Shown piece after piece: positions 33,401 to 41,124 of a DNA stretch of 64,000 nt (the first letter of the stretch is position 1; each line of letters opens with the position of its first letter). A program made the position numbers and the translations under genes. This DNA comes from Phlebotomus papatasi. Lineage: Eukaryota > Arthropoda > Insecta > Diptera > Psychodidae. Below the pieces are notes generated by a model that ran no database searches, was not told the DNA's origin, and worked only from the letters and a program-made list of their open reading frames with translations. Where the stretch lies: contig NC_077223.1 in NCBI RefSeq assembly GCF_024763615.1, positions 43,338,627-43,402,626 of the forward strand, written 5' to 3'.

Positions 33401-36207
33401 ATACCAAGATTACCTTAAAGTTTTCTGTGTTTAAATGCCTTAAAGCTACTCCCGAGCAGCTTTAAAATTAAAAAAAACATTTAGAATTTGAAATTTCCCT
33501 TTTTAATTTGTAATTTTAAAATTTCACATTTTAAAATTAAAGATTTAACTTTATAATACACAGAAAAAATATTTACGATCAATGTTTGTAAAAAAATAGA
33601 AAATTTTATGAACTTGTTTGTGGGTTATATGATTCACGAGCATTTCGTAAGTCTTTTATAGGATTTCACAAACATTTACGAACAATTTTGCAAAATATTT
33701 TTTTCTGTGTAGAATACGGATCAAACTTTTAAGGTCGATTTAAGGATTTACATCTTAAATAATTTACCAAAGAATTGAAGGAAATATTGAATAACAGTAT
33801 TAAGTACAAGCCTAGAACTTTTAAGAAATGTATAAGATTGCAGACGAACATTAACCCTTTAAGGACGACTGGAACACCGGTGTCCCATAAAGAAAATAAT
33901 TTTTCCTGACTACCTAAAGTTATTTTTTCTTATGTTTATACGTAATTGCAAAGTAGAAGGTTGAAGGAATCTAGGATATTTTTTACAAGTCTCTAGCTAT
34001 TTGCTATCTAGTAATTATTTAAGCTCAAAAATGGCGAATTTTTAAATTCTGAAATTCATAATTGATTTTATTTATTTTTTATACTTCTAATATTTTTTAA
34101 GCAAAGCCTTTTTGGCAATAAAAACTACAATACTCATACGTTATAGTTTTCATTAAAGCGAAAAATATTATTCATTGGTATTGTCAGAAAAGTTACTTAA
34201 ATTTTGGGCTATTTTTGTCGCTATCGTTCATAGAAACACAAAATACACCGAATAAGACTCTGTTGGACTTTCCAAGGTTAGACGTAAGACTTATCATTGA
34301 TTATGTTTTTCAGTTTAATTTTAATTGTTGATTTTCAGTCCGTAAAAAGTGTCACGTCTTTAAAGGGTTAATTTCAATACAAATTAATTTTGGTTATATT
34401 TTGATTTTGAAAAATTAAAAATTTGAATTTTCAGATCGTAAATGGACGAGACGTTCCCGTGGACATTTAAAAACTAAAGAAATTGCTAGAATCATTTTCT
34501 TGAAAACTTCAAATAAATTTTGTCTAAAAACGTTCTCTTTAAGGGGAGGATGGCATATGGAAAAGTAAGGAAAACGTATCCCAGACAATGTTTTTATTTT
34601 AATAAGGGAGGGAGGTCATCAAAAAACGAAAGTTGATACCTCTTACTGTTTGACCTCTATAAAGGTCACAAGTTGTAAGAATGCGGATTGTTTATATTCG
34701 TCTTTTTTGAAATCAAGCAATAATATTTATAATAATAATATGAAGCGGCGGGAGACGTGTGAGGGAAGTAAATATAGCTATATATATCAATAATGAGATG
34801 AAAATAAACTCAAATAAAAAAAAATCAAAATATTTAATATTTTTTTAAATGAGAAGTATAGAAAGAGAAAATACATAATTAAGTAATACAAAGCACAATT
34901 AAATAAACAAATGAGAAATAAATCTTTAAATGAGAAAGGAAGAATTAAAATCTAAACCTAAAGCTTCTCCAGCTTCATTCAGTAAAAAGTTCCAGAATGT
35001 TATCTATCATTCGGCAAGCTATTAAAAGCAATACCCATTGGCAAACAAATAACAATAATGATGAGATATTAAATTTCTTGTGAAAAAAATTCTTATAGAA
35101 AATTGCGAAACACTGAAATCTAGCCTTTGTATATTTACTATCTTGAGTTTGATAAATTCAACTTAAAGGGATATTTTTGTTGGAACTGCAAACGGCAAAT
35201 TTTAGGTTTTGCTTTAATTTTTAAAATATGATTTTCTTATTTTTTTTTTACATCAATTGACCTTATTATTTCATTGCAGAGTATTTCCTTATTACATTGG
35301 AATATTGTTTAATTATTTTAACTCTATTATTGTATTCTTGAAATGATATATAAATATTATTTTACATTTTCCTCTTGCATGATTATAATTTCTCAAGATA
35401 CATTTCTCATCTTTCTCATTCTATTGTCCATTAAGATGTTCTCGAAAACTTTTCTGGAATGGTTTATGAAATGTTGATAACTTGAAGTGCATGAAACTTT
35501 ATTTTTGAAGTGCAGAAATAGAGTAAGATATGGAAGAGAATCACTGGAAGAGAGTAGTGCAATGAAAATATTTTATGCAAATACTCTCTGTTTAATTTAA
35601 AGTTCCACCTTTTCCGGTTGATCAATATAAAACCATCCTTTCGGCTATTTGCATGAGCACAAAGTTATTTTTCTTGTATTTTCAACACAAGTATATTTGT
35701 CAAGTTTATGCAAACTTTGTATGAACTCTTGAACATTTTGATCATAATATCTTTCCATTGTTTTCGAGGATGAATATGGGATAAATTGAAGGAAATTCCA
35801 TAGCAATTTCCTTTGGTTTTCATCCATGTAAAATGTGAACATCTCTATTGTTTTATTTTCAATAAAGTTGAATTTAACTGAGAATGTGGTTTGTCCTCTT
35901 GGTTTTGCAGCGTCGACTGTCTGAGCATCAGAACTGGAATTCGAGCCTACGGGAGCAGGATAACTCCTTGAATGAGACGTTCGAATTGGTGGAATGCCAT
36001 ACACCCCAGATTGAAGAACAAGCCACAGAGACAGCAACTTCCGTGGTTGTTTCCGTGTCGGCTGTTCCCTCAATCAGTGGCGAATTTACCACTACAACAG
36101 CCAATAATGCAGCTGCTCAAATGTCCCAGAAGACACGGCAGAAGGTTACAAACTTACCTACATTGTCCATTTCGGGACCATCGCCACCCCATGAGGAATT
36201 CCTCTAG
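12331..36207 (+). CDS. FNDC4/FNDC5-like membrane protein, 3' part of gene (5 exons)
   Basis: Exons 12331-12494, 12559-12731, 18663-18860, 31509-31712 and 35911-36207 splice in one frame into about 344 residues ending at TAG. In order: the second half of an FN3 domain, a Gly/Pro/Asn linker with a possible N-glycosylation site (NNST), one transmembrane helix, then a cytoplasmic tail of about 220 residues. The transmembrane text LFVWAGAIALF is nearly the same as I recall from vertebrate FNDC5, which is cleaved to irisin; FNDC4/5 are single-FN3 type I membrane proteins. The tail is far longer than in vertebrates. Introns are 64, 5931, 12648 and 4198 bases, and all but the first are phase 0. The 5' part (signal peptide, first FN3 strands) is missing from the window. 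Family assignment comes from motif memory, not a search; ligand-type function in insects is unknown to me. Confidence 0.8.
12559..12731 (+). CDS. exon: extracellular linker
   Basis: The acceptor is atctgtag and the donor ACG|GTAAGT; phase 1 to 0. It encodes about 58 residues beginning EPPKSSAHQGSG and rich in Gly, Pro, Asn and Ser, with the end NLTNNSTTRELPT. NLT and NST are N-glycosylation sequons. It joins the FN3 domain to the membrane segment. The 64-base intron before it is typical of short insect introns. Confidence 0.85.
12732..13052. other. intron start, no element seen
   Basis: AT-rich start of the 5.9-kb intron. No coding signal. Confidence 0.5.
13264..13370. repeat. inverted-repeat arm Y, paired with 15361-15478
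   Basis: The arm starts ATAAATACAGTCGAATTTCT and ends ctctgaattagaacta. Its complement at 15361-15478 begins tagttctaattcagactcta and ends gaactcgactgtatttat. Y lies in the loop of M1, whereas its partner lies outside M1, so the two palindromes interleave and do not nest. Confidence 0.75.
13555..15331. mobile_element. U-family element with 17-bp TIR and 3' hairpin
   Basis: The ends are TAGGTGAGATTCTTAAC (13555-13571) and the exact complement GTTAAGAATCTCACCTA (15315-15331). The 3' end also folds on itself: taggtgagatt at 15304 pairs with aatctcaccta across 6 bases. The interior contains two to three loose repeats of about 300 bases, each with agaaccggag-tatgg, tatagctcgggtcagggg, and aacatactaaaatttcat or -gag. 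No transposase is visible. A terminal inverted repeat plus 3' palindrome plus internal repeats resembles non-autonomous Helentron-type elements, but this is inference. Confidence 0.65.
15361..15478. repeat. inverted-repeat arm Y', partner of 13264-13370
   Basis: Complementary to the Y arm with small gaps and an extra copy of the caaatttgagga word. See the Y entry for the interleaved geometry. Confidence 0.7.
15479..16249. other. intron sequence, no gene seen
   Basis: AT-rich; no coding signal or strong repeat. Confidence 0.5.
16250..16441. mobile_element. fold-back MITE, family J, copy 1
   Basis: The left arm agaaagtggagcacctttga, then aattgggattttt, pairs with the right arm aaaaatcccaatttcaaagg, then ttccctactttct. 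Inner words ttgagccttat and tagct...agctaaatt are inverted around the centre near 16340. A related copy is at 60448-60916. Exact ends are uncertain by about 10 bases. Confidence 0.7.
16460..17700. repeat. U-family repeat, partial copies
   Basis: A TAGCTGAGATTCTTTAC end (16578-16594) resembles the 13555 element end. Its complement AATCTCAGCTA recurs at 16819, and a 16-bp inverted repeat (gtaaagaatcgcgtcg / cgacgcgattctttac) lies at 16675 and 16732. Bases 17010-17200 repeat the 14860-15030 module (agaaccggagatatgg, taagtttggtattgat, aagctct-aggcccagct). The core motif occurs near 16500-16525 and 17640-17660. Non-coding. Confidence 0.65.
17701..18103. other. intron sequence, nothing seen
   Basis: AT-rich with homopolymer runs; no coding signal or repeat was recognised. 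Confidence 0.45.
18104..18528. mobile_element. TA-flanked MITE, family B, copy 1
   Basis: Terminal inverted repeats of about 24 bases: GGGTAAGTGTGCCAAATTTC at the left, and GAATTTGGCACACTTACCC at the right. TA flanks both sides (18102-18103, 18529-18530). The interior is not a palindrome and has no ORF with a transposase domain. Copies at 36575 and 61113 match along their whole length. TA targets fit Tc1/mariner-type mobilisation, an inference from the target site only. Confidence 0.85.
18663..18860 (+). CDS. exon: transmembrane segment
   Basis: The acceptor is a long T tract then AG; the donor is CATCAG|GTGAGT; phase 0 to 0. It encodes 66 residues. The hydrophobic stretch VGIVVLVLFVWAGAIALFF is followed by basic residues (NRWGKIR), giving an outside-to-inside orientation for a type I protein. 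Next come LLPYQPDYKQEQ and a short Cys/Gly segment (GVCSSGACNGQHSHQ). The membrane core is the best evidence for FNDC4/5 kinship. Confidence 0.9.
18861..20229. other. intron, no element seen
   Basis: Unique-looking AT-rich intron sequence. Confidence 0.5.
20230..21190. repeat. degenerate U-family repeat
   Basis: Words typical of the family appear in scattered order: tttagagattatccagacgg then acattttgtcc (20633-20660), repeated aaccgattccgat-style text, and ttcgaaaacttcgcaaaatt, then tgggacgctttgc (20920-20955), similar to 29030-29080 and 61620-61660. A 73-codon ORF here is treated as chance. Confidence 0.5.
21191..23029. other. intron, no gene seen
   Basis: AT-rich. Bases 22580-22640 and 22870-22985 share inverted words (tgatggctactggatttgaaatcacctc against gaggtg...ggccatgtgcccatcacc), suggesting an old fold-back, but its ends could not be placed. 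Confidence 0.4.
23030..23355. repeat. fold-back minisatellite of the TTCGGGATTTTG unit
   Basis: On the left, about nine units of ccaaaatcccgaa (23035-23165). On the right, about five units of ttcgggattttggc (23275-23350), so the two arrays are inverted around a spacer of about 105 bases. It is the same unit as at 10440-11065. ORFs on both strands (23022-23216 and 23095-23376) are artefacts of the units. Confidence 0.75.
23356..24853. other. intron, low-complexity, no gene seen
   Basis: AT-rich with purine-rich and pyrimidine-rich runs near 24180-24370. No repeat family was recognised. It directly precedes the GC-rich candidate exon. Confidence 0.5.
24854..25126 (+). CDS. candidate alternative exon with in-frame TAG
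   Basis: A GC-rich island within an AT-rich intron of the FNDC4/5-like gene. The acceptor candidate is gtcttcctgaag and the donor CGC|GTAAGTGAG is close to ideal. It is 273 bases (91 codons), phase 0 to 0, so it fits between the neighbouring phase-0 exons. In that frame the first 41 codons give a Cys-rich text (RCEGCGLLDRCFHC, then RDCGCQF). TAG follows at 24977-24979, then CAC and an ATG (24983) that opens 48 codons beginning MDLSGNHPRSHLTQQQ and ending GIDEDVELR. It may be an alternative C-terminus, an alternative first exon or a readthrough exon. The other frames are also open because of GC content, so coding status is not certain. Confidence 0.45.
25127..26069. other. intron, no gene seen
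   Basis: AT-rich intron. The ORFs at 25217-25483 and nearby have no domain. Confidence 0.5.
26070..26306. mobile_element. possible MITE with GACACT inverted ends
   Basis: The left side reads ggaacgtctattgacactt, then cctattgacaccc. The right side reads aagtgtcaataggggttccc, then gaacagacgttcctcc. The two sides are imperfect complements around an AT-rich centre. The ends are not sharply defined. Confidence 0.5.
26307..27419. other. intron, no gene seen
   Basis: AT-rich; no coding signal or clear repeat. Confidence 0.45.
27420..28510. repeat. U-family repeat with inner inverted segment
   Basis: 27640-27720 carries the core motif (catcagagatatcaacttac, then tgtcctagagg). 27930-28020 carries aaaggtcaaagttaaaccac, then tttgggg, and the ttggaaaggtcttaaaattt module. 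Bases 27998-28097 are complementary to 28420-28510 (ccaaaaccggattgtaccga and ttaagttcggtacaatccgg), and a smaller element at 28141-28368 sits between. Non-coding. Confidence 0.55.
28141..28368. mobile_element. possible MITE, GGGGAGA ends
   Basis: The left end GGGGAGAACCAGCATATTTG and the right end caagctctccccc are partly complementary. It lies at the centre of the inverted segment 27998-28510. Moderate support only. Confidence 0.45.
28553..28720 (+). repeat. tRNA-derived SINE
   Basis: An A-box-like cagttggtagagcgc, a GTTAAC anticodon-loop-like stretch and a B-box TTTAGTTCGATCCTA occur in tRNA order, followed by a tail ggaattcctcctatctctac that resembles the text after the B-box at 56860-56920. 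The acceptor stem is missing, so it is not a working tRNA. Confidence 0.6.
28750..29215. repeat. degenerate U-family repeat
   Basis: The core motif is at 28790-28830 (agatatcgacttccggtctt, then cggtaacccccc). 28890-28950 repeats the aaagttaaaccactttgg, tatttctcaattgatt module. The 83-codon ORF at 28960-29211 lies wholly within this repeat and is not accepted as a gene. Confidence 0.6.
29267..29450. mobile_element. MITE with perfect 21-bp ends
   Basis: The ends are GGGGAGACCGGGGTAGAATT and the exact complement AATTCTACCCCGGTCTCCCC, each flanked by TA (29265-29266 and 29451-29452). It is about 184 bases long with no ORF. Single copy in this window. Confidence 0.85.
29451..31508. other. intron, largely free of repeats
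   Basis: After U-family traces up to about 29750, the 1.7 kb before the next exon is AT-rich and shows no recognisable element, in contrast to the rest of the window. The 112-codon - strand ORF at 29633-29971 has no domain. Confidence 0.5.
31509..31712 (+). CDS. exon: cytoplasmic tail, part 1
   Basis: The acceptor is aactttcag and the donor CAGAGG|GTGAGT; phase 0 to 0. It encodes 68 residues starting SYFRQHWPEEQSTVIEDRC and ending RSAENITSADQR. Mixed charge, with several Cys and Arg residues. It includes the compact text FDSIEFLRRYGSQSVLCRK. No catalytic domain was recognised. It follows the membrane exon by 12.6 kb, or the candidate exon at 24854-25126 in an alternative transcript. Confidence 0.85.
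31713..33146. other. intron, decayed repeats
   Basis: Mostly AT-rich. Words acagaagtagatcttg (32318) and aaaatctacttctgt (32693) are inverted and may mark an old element of about 390 bases that contains the 123-codon - strand ORF. Bases 32860-33146 resemble the 3' part of the U-family element at 13555-15331. Confidence 0.45.
33147..33175. repeat. U-family 3' terminal hairpin
   Basis: AGCTGAGATT, six bases, AATCTCAGCT, then A. This is the same layout as 15304-15331 (GGTGAGATT...AATCTCACC). The 250 bases upstream are alignable by eye to the end of the 13555-15331 element. The left end of this copy was not found. Confidence 0.6.
33557..33711. mobile_element. family G element, short form
   Basis: The ends are ACACAGAAAAAATATTT and AAATATTTTTTTCTGTGT. 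The interior acttgtttgtgggttatatg, then attcacgagcatttcgtaa, matches 39190-39240 and, more weakly, 49280-49330. It is an internally deleted relative of the element at 38816-39297. Confidence 0.75.
33855..34367. mobile_element. piggyBac-like MITE, family Q, copy 2
   Basis: Flanked exactly by TTAA (33851-33854, 34368-34371). It begins CCCTTTAAGGACGACTGG, then ACACCGGTGTCCC; it ends GTGTCACGTCTTTAAAGGG. At 513 bases it is longer than the other copies. No transposase ORF. Confidence 0.8.
34368..35910. other. intron, mostly unique
   Basis: Bases 34545-34690 hold a U-family core (cgaaagttgatacctcttac, then tgtttgacctctata). The remainder up to the last exon is AT-rich with no element recognised. 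Confidence 0.5.
35911..36207 (+). CDS. last exon: cytoplasmic tail, part 2
   Basis: The acceptor is cttggttttgcag; phase 0 entry; TAG at 36205-36207. It encodes 98 residues beginning RRLSEHQNWNSSLREQDNSL. Rich in Ser, Thr, Glu and Gln, likely disordered, with acidic text FELVECHTPQIEEQATET and the C-terminus SISGPSPPHEEFL. No domain was recognised. The opposed ORFs here (35645-36073 on the - strand and another + frame) are shadows. Confidence 0.85.
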   Translation, partial: RRLSEHQNWNSSLREQDNSLNETFELVECHTPQIEEQATETATSVVVSVSAVPSISGEFTTTTANNAAAQMSQKTRQKVTNLPTLSISGPSPPHEEFL

Positions 36208-36574
36208 GAGGATTGTTCCACAGTAAACAGCCAACACCATATCAACTATAATATCGTTCCGGGATGATGTTCACGGGAAATACATAGCACAACTTTCAGT
36301 GCAATTAGCACGCGAAATCCATCGAATTTTAACTTTATCAAGAAGGATAATTTAGTTTATCGGAAGTTCAGTTGAAGATGGTATTGCATTGAGGAATGCT
36401 TTCGGATACTCAATGGTGAGATTTCCACATATTATTGATTCCAATTTATCTTTCTATAAATTAAATTAATTGGTAATCTACGAAAAGTTCGATAAAATTG
36501 AATTGATGGGGGAAATTTCGTTTTCTCAAGTTAATTGATATCCTTTAAATTATTATAAAGGATGGTTTTTGGTA
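36208..36574 (+). other. probable 3' UTR
   Basis: Follows the stop codon directly. An ATTAAA at 36460-36465 could serve as a polyadenylation signal; no canonical AATAAA was seen before the family B element at 36575. One occurs just after that element, near 37011. Confidence 0.4.
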
Positions 36575-36989
36575 GGGTAAGTGTGCCAAATTTCGGCATA
36601 GTTGCATGCAAGCGTCAAAGTCTCAAGTTTGAAATGTAATATTTTTAATACAAATTGATTTTTTGTTACGTCTTTTTAAGAACTGTTTCCTGGAATCTTG
36701 TAGATAGTTTATAGTCTTTATTTTCTCTAAAATCATTCTTAATACATATAAAATTAATGAAAATTTAAACACAGCATTGGTGGCCTATTCCGGCCAACTT
36801 CATTCTCATAGTTCCTTGCCCTTCTGGAATTCTTCCAATGCCTTTTTCAGATCATCTTGTTCGTCTAAACGATATGTTTTATTATTTTTTTGCATTGTAG
36901 AGTATGCAAAAACTAAAAATTCATGAAAATTTGAGGAACAAAAAATGTGGCCGGAATTGCAAGCTGGCCGGAATTTGGTACACTTACCC
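36575..36989. mobile_element. TA-flanked MITE, family B, copy 2
   Basis: Begins GGGTAAGTGTGCCAAATTTC and ends GAATTTGGTACACTTACCC, with TA on both sides. Collinear with copies at 18104 and 61113. It lies just after, or inside, the 3' UTR of the FNDC4/5-like gene. Confidence 0.85.
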
Positions 36990-37022
36990 TAAATGAAGAG
37001 TTATTGAACAAATAAATTAGAA

Positions 37023-37150
37023 CAGAGGAGTGCAAGAACCGTTGATACCGAATAAAAGTCAAATGAAACACTTACGTCAATGGTCAAAACGTTACTATAA
37101 CAAACTTATTTTGACGTTAATTCGGTTTCAACGGTTTTTGCACACCTCTG
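37023..37150. mobile_element. hAT-like MITE with 8-bp duplication
   Basis: Inverted ends CAGAGGAGTGCAAGAACCGT and the complement ACGGTTTTTGCACACCTCTG extend about 30 bases with few mismatches. The exact 8-base direct repeat AATTAGAA flanks it (37015-37022 and 37151-37158). CAG...CTG ends with an 8-bp duplication are the signature of hAT elements. 128 bases, no ORF. Confidence 0.85.
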
Positions 37151-37251
37151 AATTAGAACAAAATTAAAAAGAACATGTGAAAACACAAATTACGTCTACA
37201 AACCCAAAAACTCATAAAATTCAGAAGTACGAAAACCGAAAGCTATGTTAA

Positions 37252-37494
37252 CTCTTTCAGGACCGCAGCATTATATGCTGCAAGCCAATTTTACCATTTT
37301 TTATTCAAAAATATCTAAGCTCAGGAATTAATTGAGGTCCTACAAAAAATATCTTACATTTGGACATCCTTATAGTTTGTAATCATCCACAAGAATCGGA
37401 TTTTTATCAGTTCTAAATAATTAAAAAACATGGTTTTTCACAGAACATTCATGTGCTGCTTTGGGTACTTAGAGTCTCAAAAGAGACGAAAGAG
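37252..37494. mobile_element. possible TTAA-flanked MITE
   Basis: TTAA lies at 37248-37251 and 37495-37498. The ends are CTCTTTCAGGACC and GACGAAAGAG, short and imperfect. A small palindrome gcagcattatatgctgc sits near the left end and tgtgctgc near the right. It may be distantly related to family Q. Confidence 0.5.
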
Positions 37495-37919
37495 TTAATA
37501 AAACTTTAGAAATTACTAATAGCAATGACAAAATTTCAATATGTTCAATTTTACAATTTAATAATTATGCCCAAAATGCTTTAATGCTGTTTAAGTTCTC
37601 AAACTATTTTTATATCGATTAGGTCTAGATGATAATCCTTACCGTTTTTATTACAATTTTACGCCCGCAAATTAGGAAACTGGTTTTTGTACGTTTTTGC
37701 TACAAAATTAACCATATCTCCAATTTTACTTATTCGAGTTCATTTTTCACTAAGAGAAATTGAAAGACTTTTAAACTTGCCTTTAAATGACTCATAATTC
37801 TCCAGAACTTGTGAAATTTCCAAAATCAACACCAGAGGCGCTGTAGTAACATATTTGTAAAGAACGTAAAGAAATGAAAAATTGTATTTTTTTTAATCAA
37901 TTTTACTGTTCAAACTCAA

Positions 37920-38560
37920 AGGGAGAGCAGTTATAATAATCTGCTAATTTTCAACTTATCACCGGCCTGGAGCACAAACGGTTTGAGATATCCACTTTTG
38001 GTCTCCGGTGACCCCCAATAAAAAACAATATCTCCAGAAGTTTTTTTCCTTTTTCCCCTCAGCCCCCTCCAATCCCTCCTAAATCATGTTTATTGGTTTA
38101 TTTAAAAAACGGCACAATATATTTCTTTCATTTTCGAATGTGTTTTAGAGATAGTCTAGGCGAACATTTTGTCGAAACATACCTATGACCGGAAAAATCG
38201 CTATCTTGAATTATTGAAGGTCAAAGTCAATCACTGTGGAAGGCTTATTTTTAACCGATTTAGTGAAGTTATTTCCTTTTTCCCTTCACCGAGCTTCTTG
38301 GTTGATCTTGAAAACAACTCTTAGTTTTATTTTCGAATATATTTTGAAGGCTGTCAAGGGAATATTTCGTTCATAGACACCTATGATCGAAAAACATTTC
38401 GATATCGATTTTTCGAAGGTTAAAGCTAAACCACTTTGACAAGCCTATTTCTCAACTGATTTGCTTAAATATGGTTTTTTTTCGAAAGGTTTTGAAATTT
38501 TCAACCCGATTCCGTCAGAATTAATCGGTAATGAATCGGTAAAGTACCCGTAAATCTTTT
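37920..38560. repeat. U-family repeat
   Basis: The core motif is at 37975-38020 (cggtttgagatatccacttt, then tggtctccggtgaccccc). 38140-38270 and 38330-38550 are two successive copies of a module: tatattttgaaggctgtc or tgttttagagatagtc, then aacatttcgt, gaaaaatcg, gaaggtcaaag, and acccgattccgtcag. A local tandem of about 180 bases. Confidence 0.6.
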
Positions 38561-38815
38561 TCGAATTTCCTTTTTTTTGTTCGTATGCTTGCTACTTATG
38601 CCAAAGCATTCTAAAGTGCGCTCTTCTTAAGCAATTTTCTTTTCCAGAATCGCTTTCTTTAATCGGTAGTAAGCCGATATGCACCCAAAAACCATGGCAG
38701 AGGATAATTCACAAAGAGCTCTTTCTCGTGAGTTAGAGCACTCCGCAAAACTTTCTCACCTCTTTTTTAGATTCGGATATATCAACAACCAAAACGAATT
38801 GTAACATTTTCCTTA

Positions 38816-39297
38816 AACAGAAAAAAATATTTTGTAAAAATGTTTGTAAATGTTTGTAAATTCCTATGGGGAAGTTACGAAATGCTCGTGAATCGTAAAA
38901 CCCACAAACAAGTTCGTAAAAGTTTTGTACTTTTTTCACAAACATTGTTCGTAGCATGATCATTTGACGCAAATTTTTACTTTTACAAACATTTGTTCGT
39001 AAATGTTCGTAAACACACAAAAAATTTTCGTAAAATTTTATCATTTGTTCGTAAATGTTCGTCAAATGTTCGACAGGAAAACAAACATTTACGAACATTT
39101 TTTTGTCTGTTTACGAATGTTTGTAAAAGTACAGAAAATGCTCGTCAAATGATCATGTTACGAACAATGTTTGTAAAAAAAAAGTACAAACTTTTACGAA
39201 CTTGTTTGTGGGTTATACGATTCACGAGCATTTCGTAACTCCCCCATTGGAATTCACAAACATTTACGAAAATTTTTACAAACTATTTTTCTCTGTG
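38816..39297. mobile_element. fold-back element, family G, full form
   Basis: A palindrome of about 480 bases built from ttcgtaaatgtt-type words. Outer arms gaaatgctcgtgaatcgtaa / attcacgagcatttcgtaa and inner words catgatcatttgacg / cgtcaaatgatcatg are inverted around about 39055. The ends are acagaaaaaaatattttgta and tacaaactatttttctctgt. Both strands show long AT-rich ORFs (38733-39098 and 38993-39238) that simply reflect the palindrome. Confidence 0.75.
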
Positions 39298-41124
39298 TAG
39301 ACAGAAGTTTATAGGCTACATTTGGCGATTCCTTGTATTTTATCATTTTCTTTCCAAGCCTGACTTTAGAATCCCAATCAAAATCGAGAATTTACGTAAA
39401 TAGAGAAAATCTTCTGAATATATCACGAAGGCCTTTTCTTTTTTCTTTATGAAATTAAAATTGTTGTATAAATTTACCTAGGAAGAATCTTAAAAATGCT
39501 TTTGGACAAAACTTTTAATGACCATAAAGTTAGCAATAATATTAATAATAAGTTTTTCGGTTCATGGCCAGGATACAAAAGCAACATGTAGGACTATATA
39601 AGTTCGGATGGTCCTTTTCACATTGCATGGAATTAGGTAGATCTACAATAACGTTCAAATATTTGAATATTATTTGAAACATTTTCTAGTGGGAAATGGG
39701 GAAAATGCGAGTTTAAAACAATTTATTTTACCAAAACTTTTCAGTATACAAAATTGCCTTTGAAGAAAAGCTTTAAAGCTTTTACAAAGAAATGGCCTAA
39801 GGTTCTAGTTTTGAGGAATGCTCGATAAACCGAAATAGAGTTTACCGTAAATTTTCTTTTCGTGCATTTTTTGAGTCCATAACGGTGTTCTATCCGTTCT
39901 ATCAATTCATATTAACTTGTCAAAAAACCATTCAAAAATTGGAATTTTGTAAGAAAGTGCTAATTTTTAATGATTTAACTCTTAAACTTGACGCAATCTT
40001 AATCCACATTACCTATTAAATAATTTTAGAGCACTTTATTTTTTTTAATCTTATTCGAAAATAAAAGAGATTACTGAAGTTAGTTTAGAAATGAACCAAA
40101 AAACATATTGTAGGAAGTATGCACAAGATGAAGAGTAAAAGGAGGAAAGGCGTCCCTATCTCATATCGATTTGTTAGGGAGCTTTGGGGGGGGGGGGGCT
40201 CTAAAGACCACTAGCCGACATCTCTTATCGTTTGGCCTATAGGGAATAAATATATACATACGAACATTAAATAAATGATTTCCAGAAAAATATAATTAAA
40301 AGTACTCTACTGATTCACTCCCAATGCAGTCAGATTAGAAAATGCAAGACCTCTCCAAAAACTCTAAAATCGAGAAAATCGGTTGAGAAATAAGCTTTGA
40401 GGAGCGATTATATTTCGACTATGCAAAATTTCATGTCGATCTTTTCGGTCATGCATGGCTATTGACGAAATTTCCACATGAGCTATCTGTAAAACAAATT
40501 TGAAAATAAAATAAATACCTTGAGCTGTTTTCGAAGGGATCGGCAATCTTCGTTTTTAACATTTTGTTTTTTTTTTTACACCAACGGACGAAACTAAAAA
40601 CTTCAAAAAACACCGTTCTAATTTCATTGAATAATATATACTTGTGCAAAATATATGAACGACAAGATTTTCAAAGACAAAGTTTCCAAAAAAAACAAAG
40701 ATTACCCAGGACATAGGTTCCATAGACAAACTGGGAAAAACAAAAATGTTAAAAACAAATTGGAAAAAAATGAAGACTCTGCAATCCGTTTTCGAAATCG
40801 AAAGGGGGCTACCGAATACTGCAAGCTTATACTTTTTTACGTCTTGAGCTCTAGACTCTAGACCAGTGTGATAAGTTGGAAAAAAGCGGATCGTATTATT
40901 GCTCTCTGTTTGAGTAATAAAATGAACTACAAAAAGACTTCTTCCTGAAATTATGCCCGGAAGGGTTATGGCATGAAGTTTATGATTTTTATTTATTTTT
41001 TATTGAAATGATTCGTTCGCTTATCAATATTTGGTTTAGCATATACTAAAAAAAATGAAAAAATGATGAAGAAATTTTCATGGACAAGTAAACAAACAAG
41101 TTAAAATTATCTTGATATCTCTTC
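39298..41124. other. AT-rich, no gene seen
   Basis: Contains a run of 14 G at about 40180-40196 next to a U-family core (gacatctcttatcgtttggc near 40220). The ORFs at 40364-40861 overlap on both strands and show no domain. Confidence 0.45.

Noticed and set aside
35645..36073. 142-codon ORF on the - strand over the last exon
   Set aside because: Shadow of the + strand tail exon, which has a proper acceptor and continues the frame of the upstream exons.
38733..39238. Overlapping 121- and 81-codon ORFs on both strands
   Set aside because: Both are products of the family G palindrome, with the same short words (FVNVR, TNVCK) repeated.
40180..40198. Run of 14 G as a possible G-quadruplex
   Set aside because: A single homopolymer run beside a decayed repeat; may be slippage or a sequencing artefact and has no supporting context.
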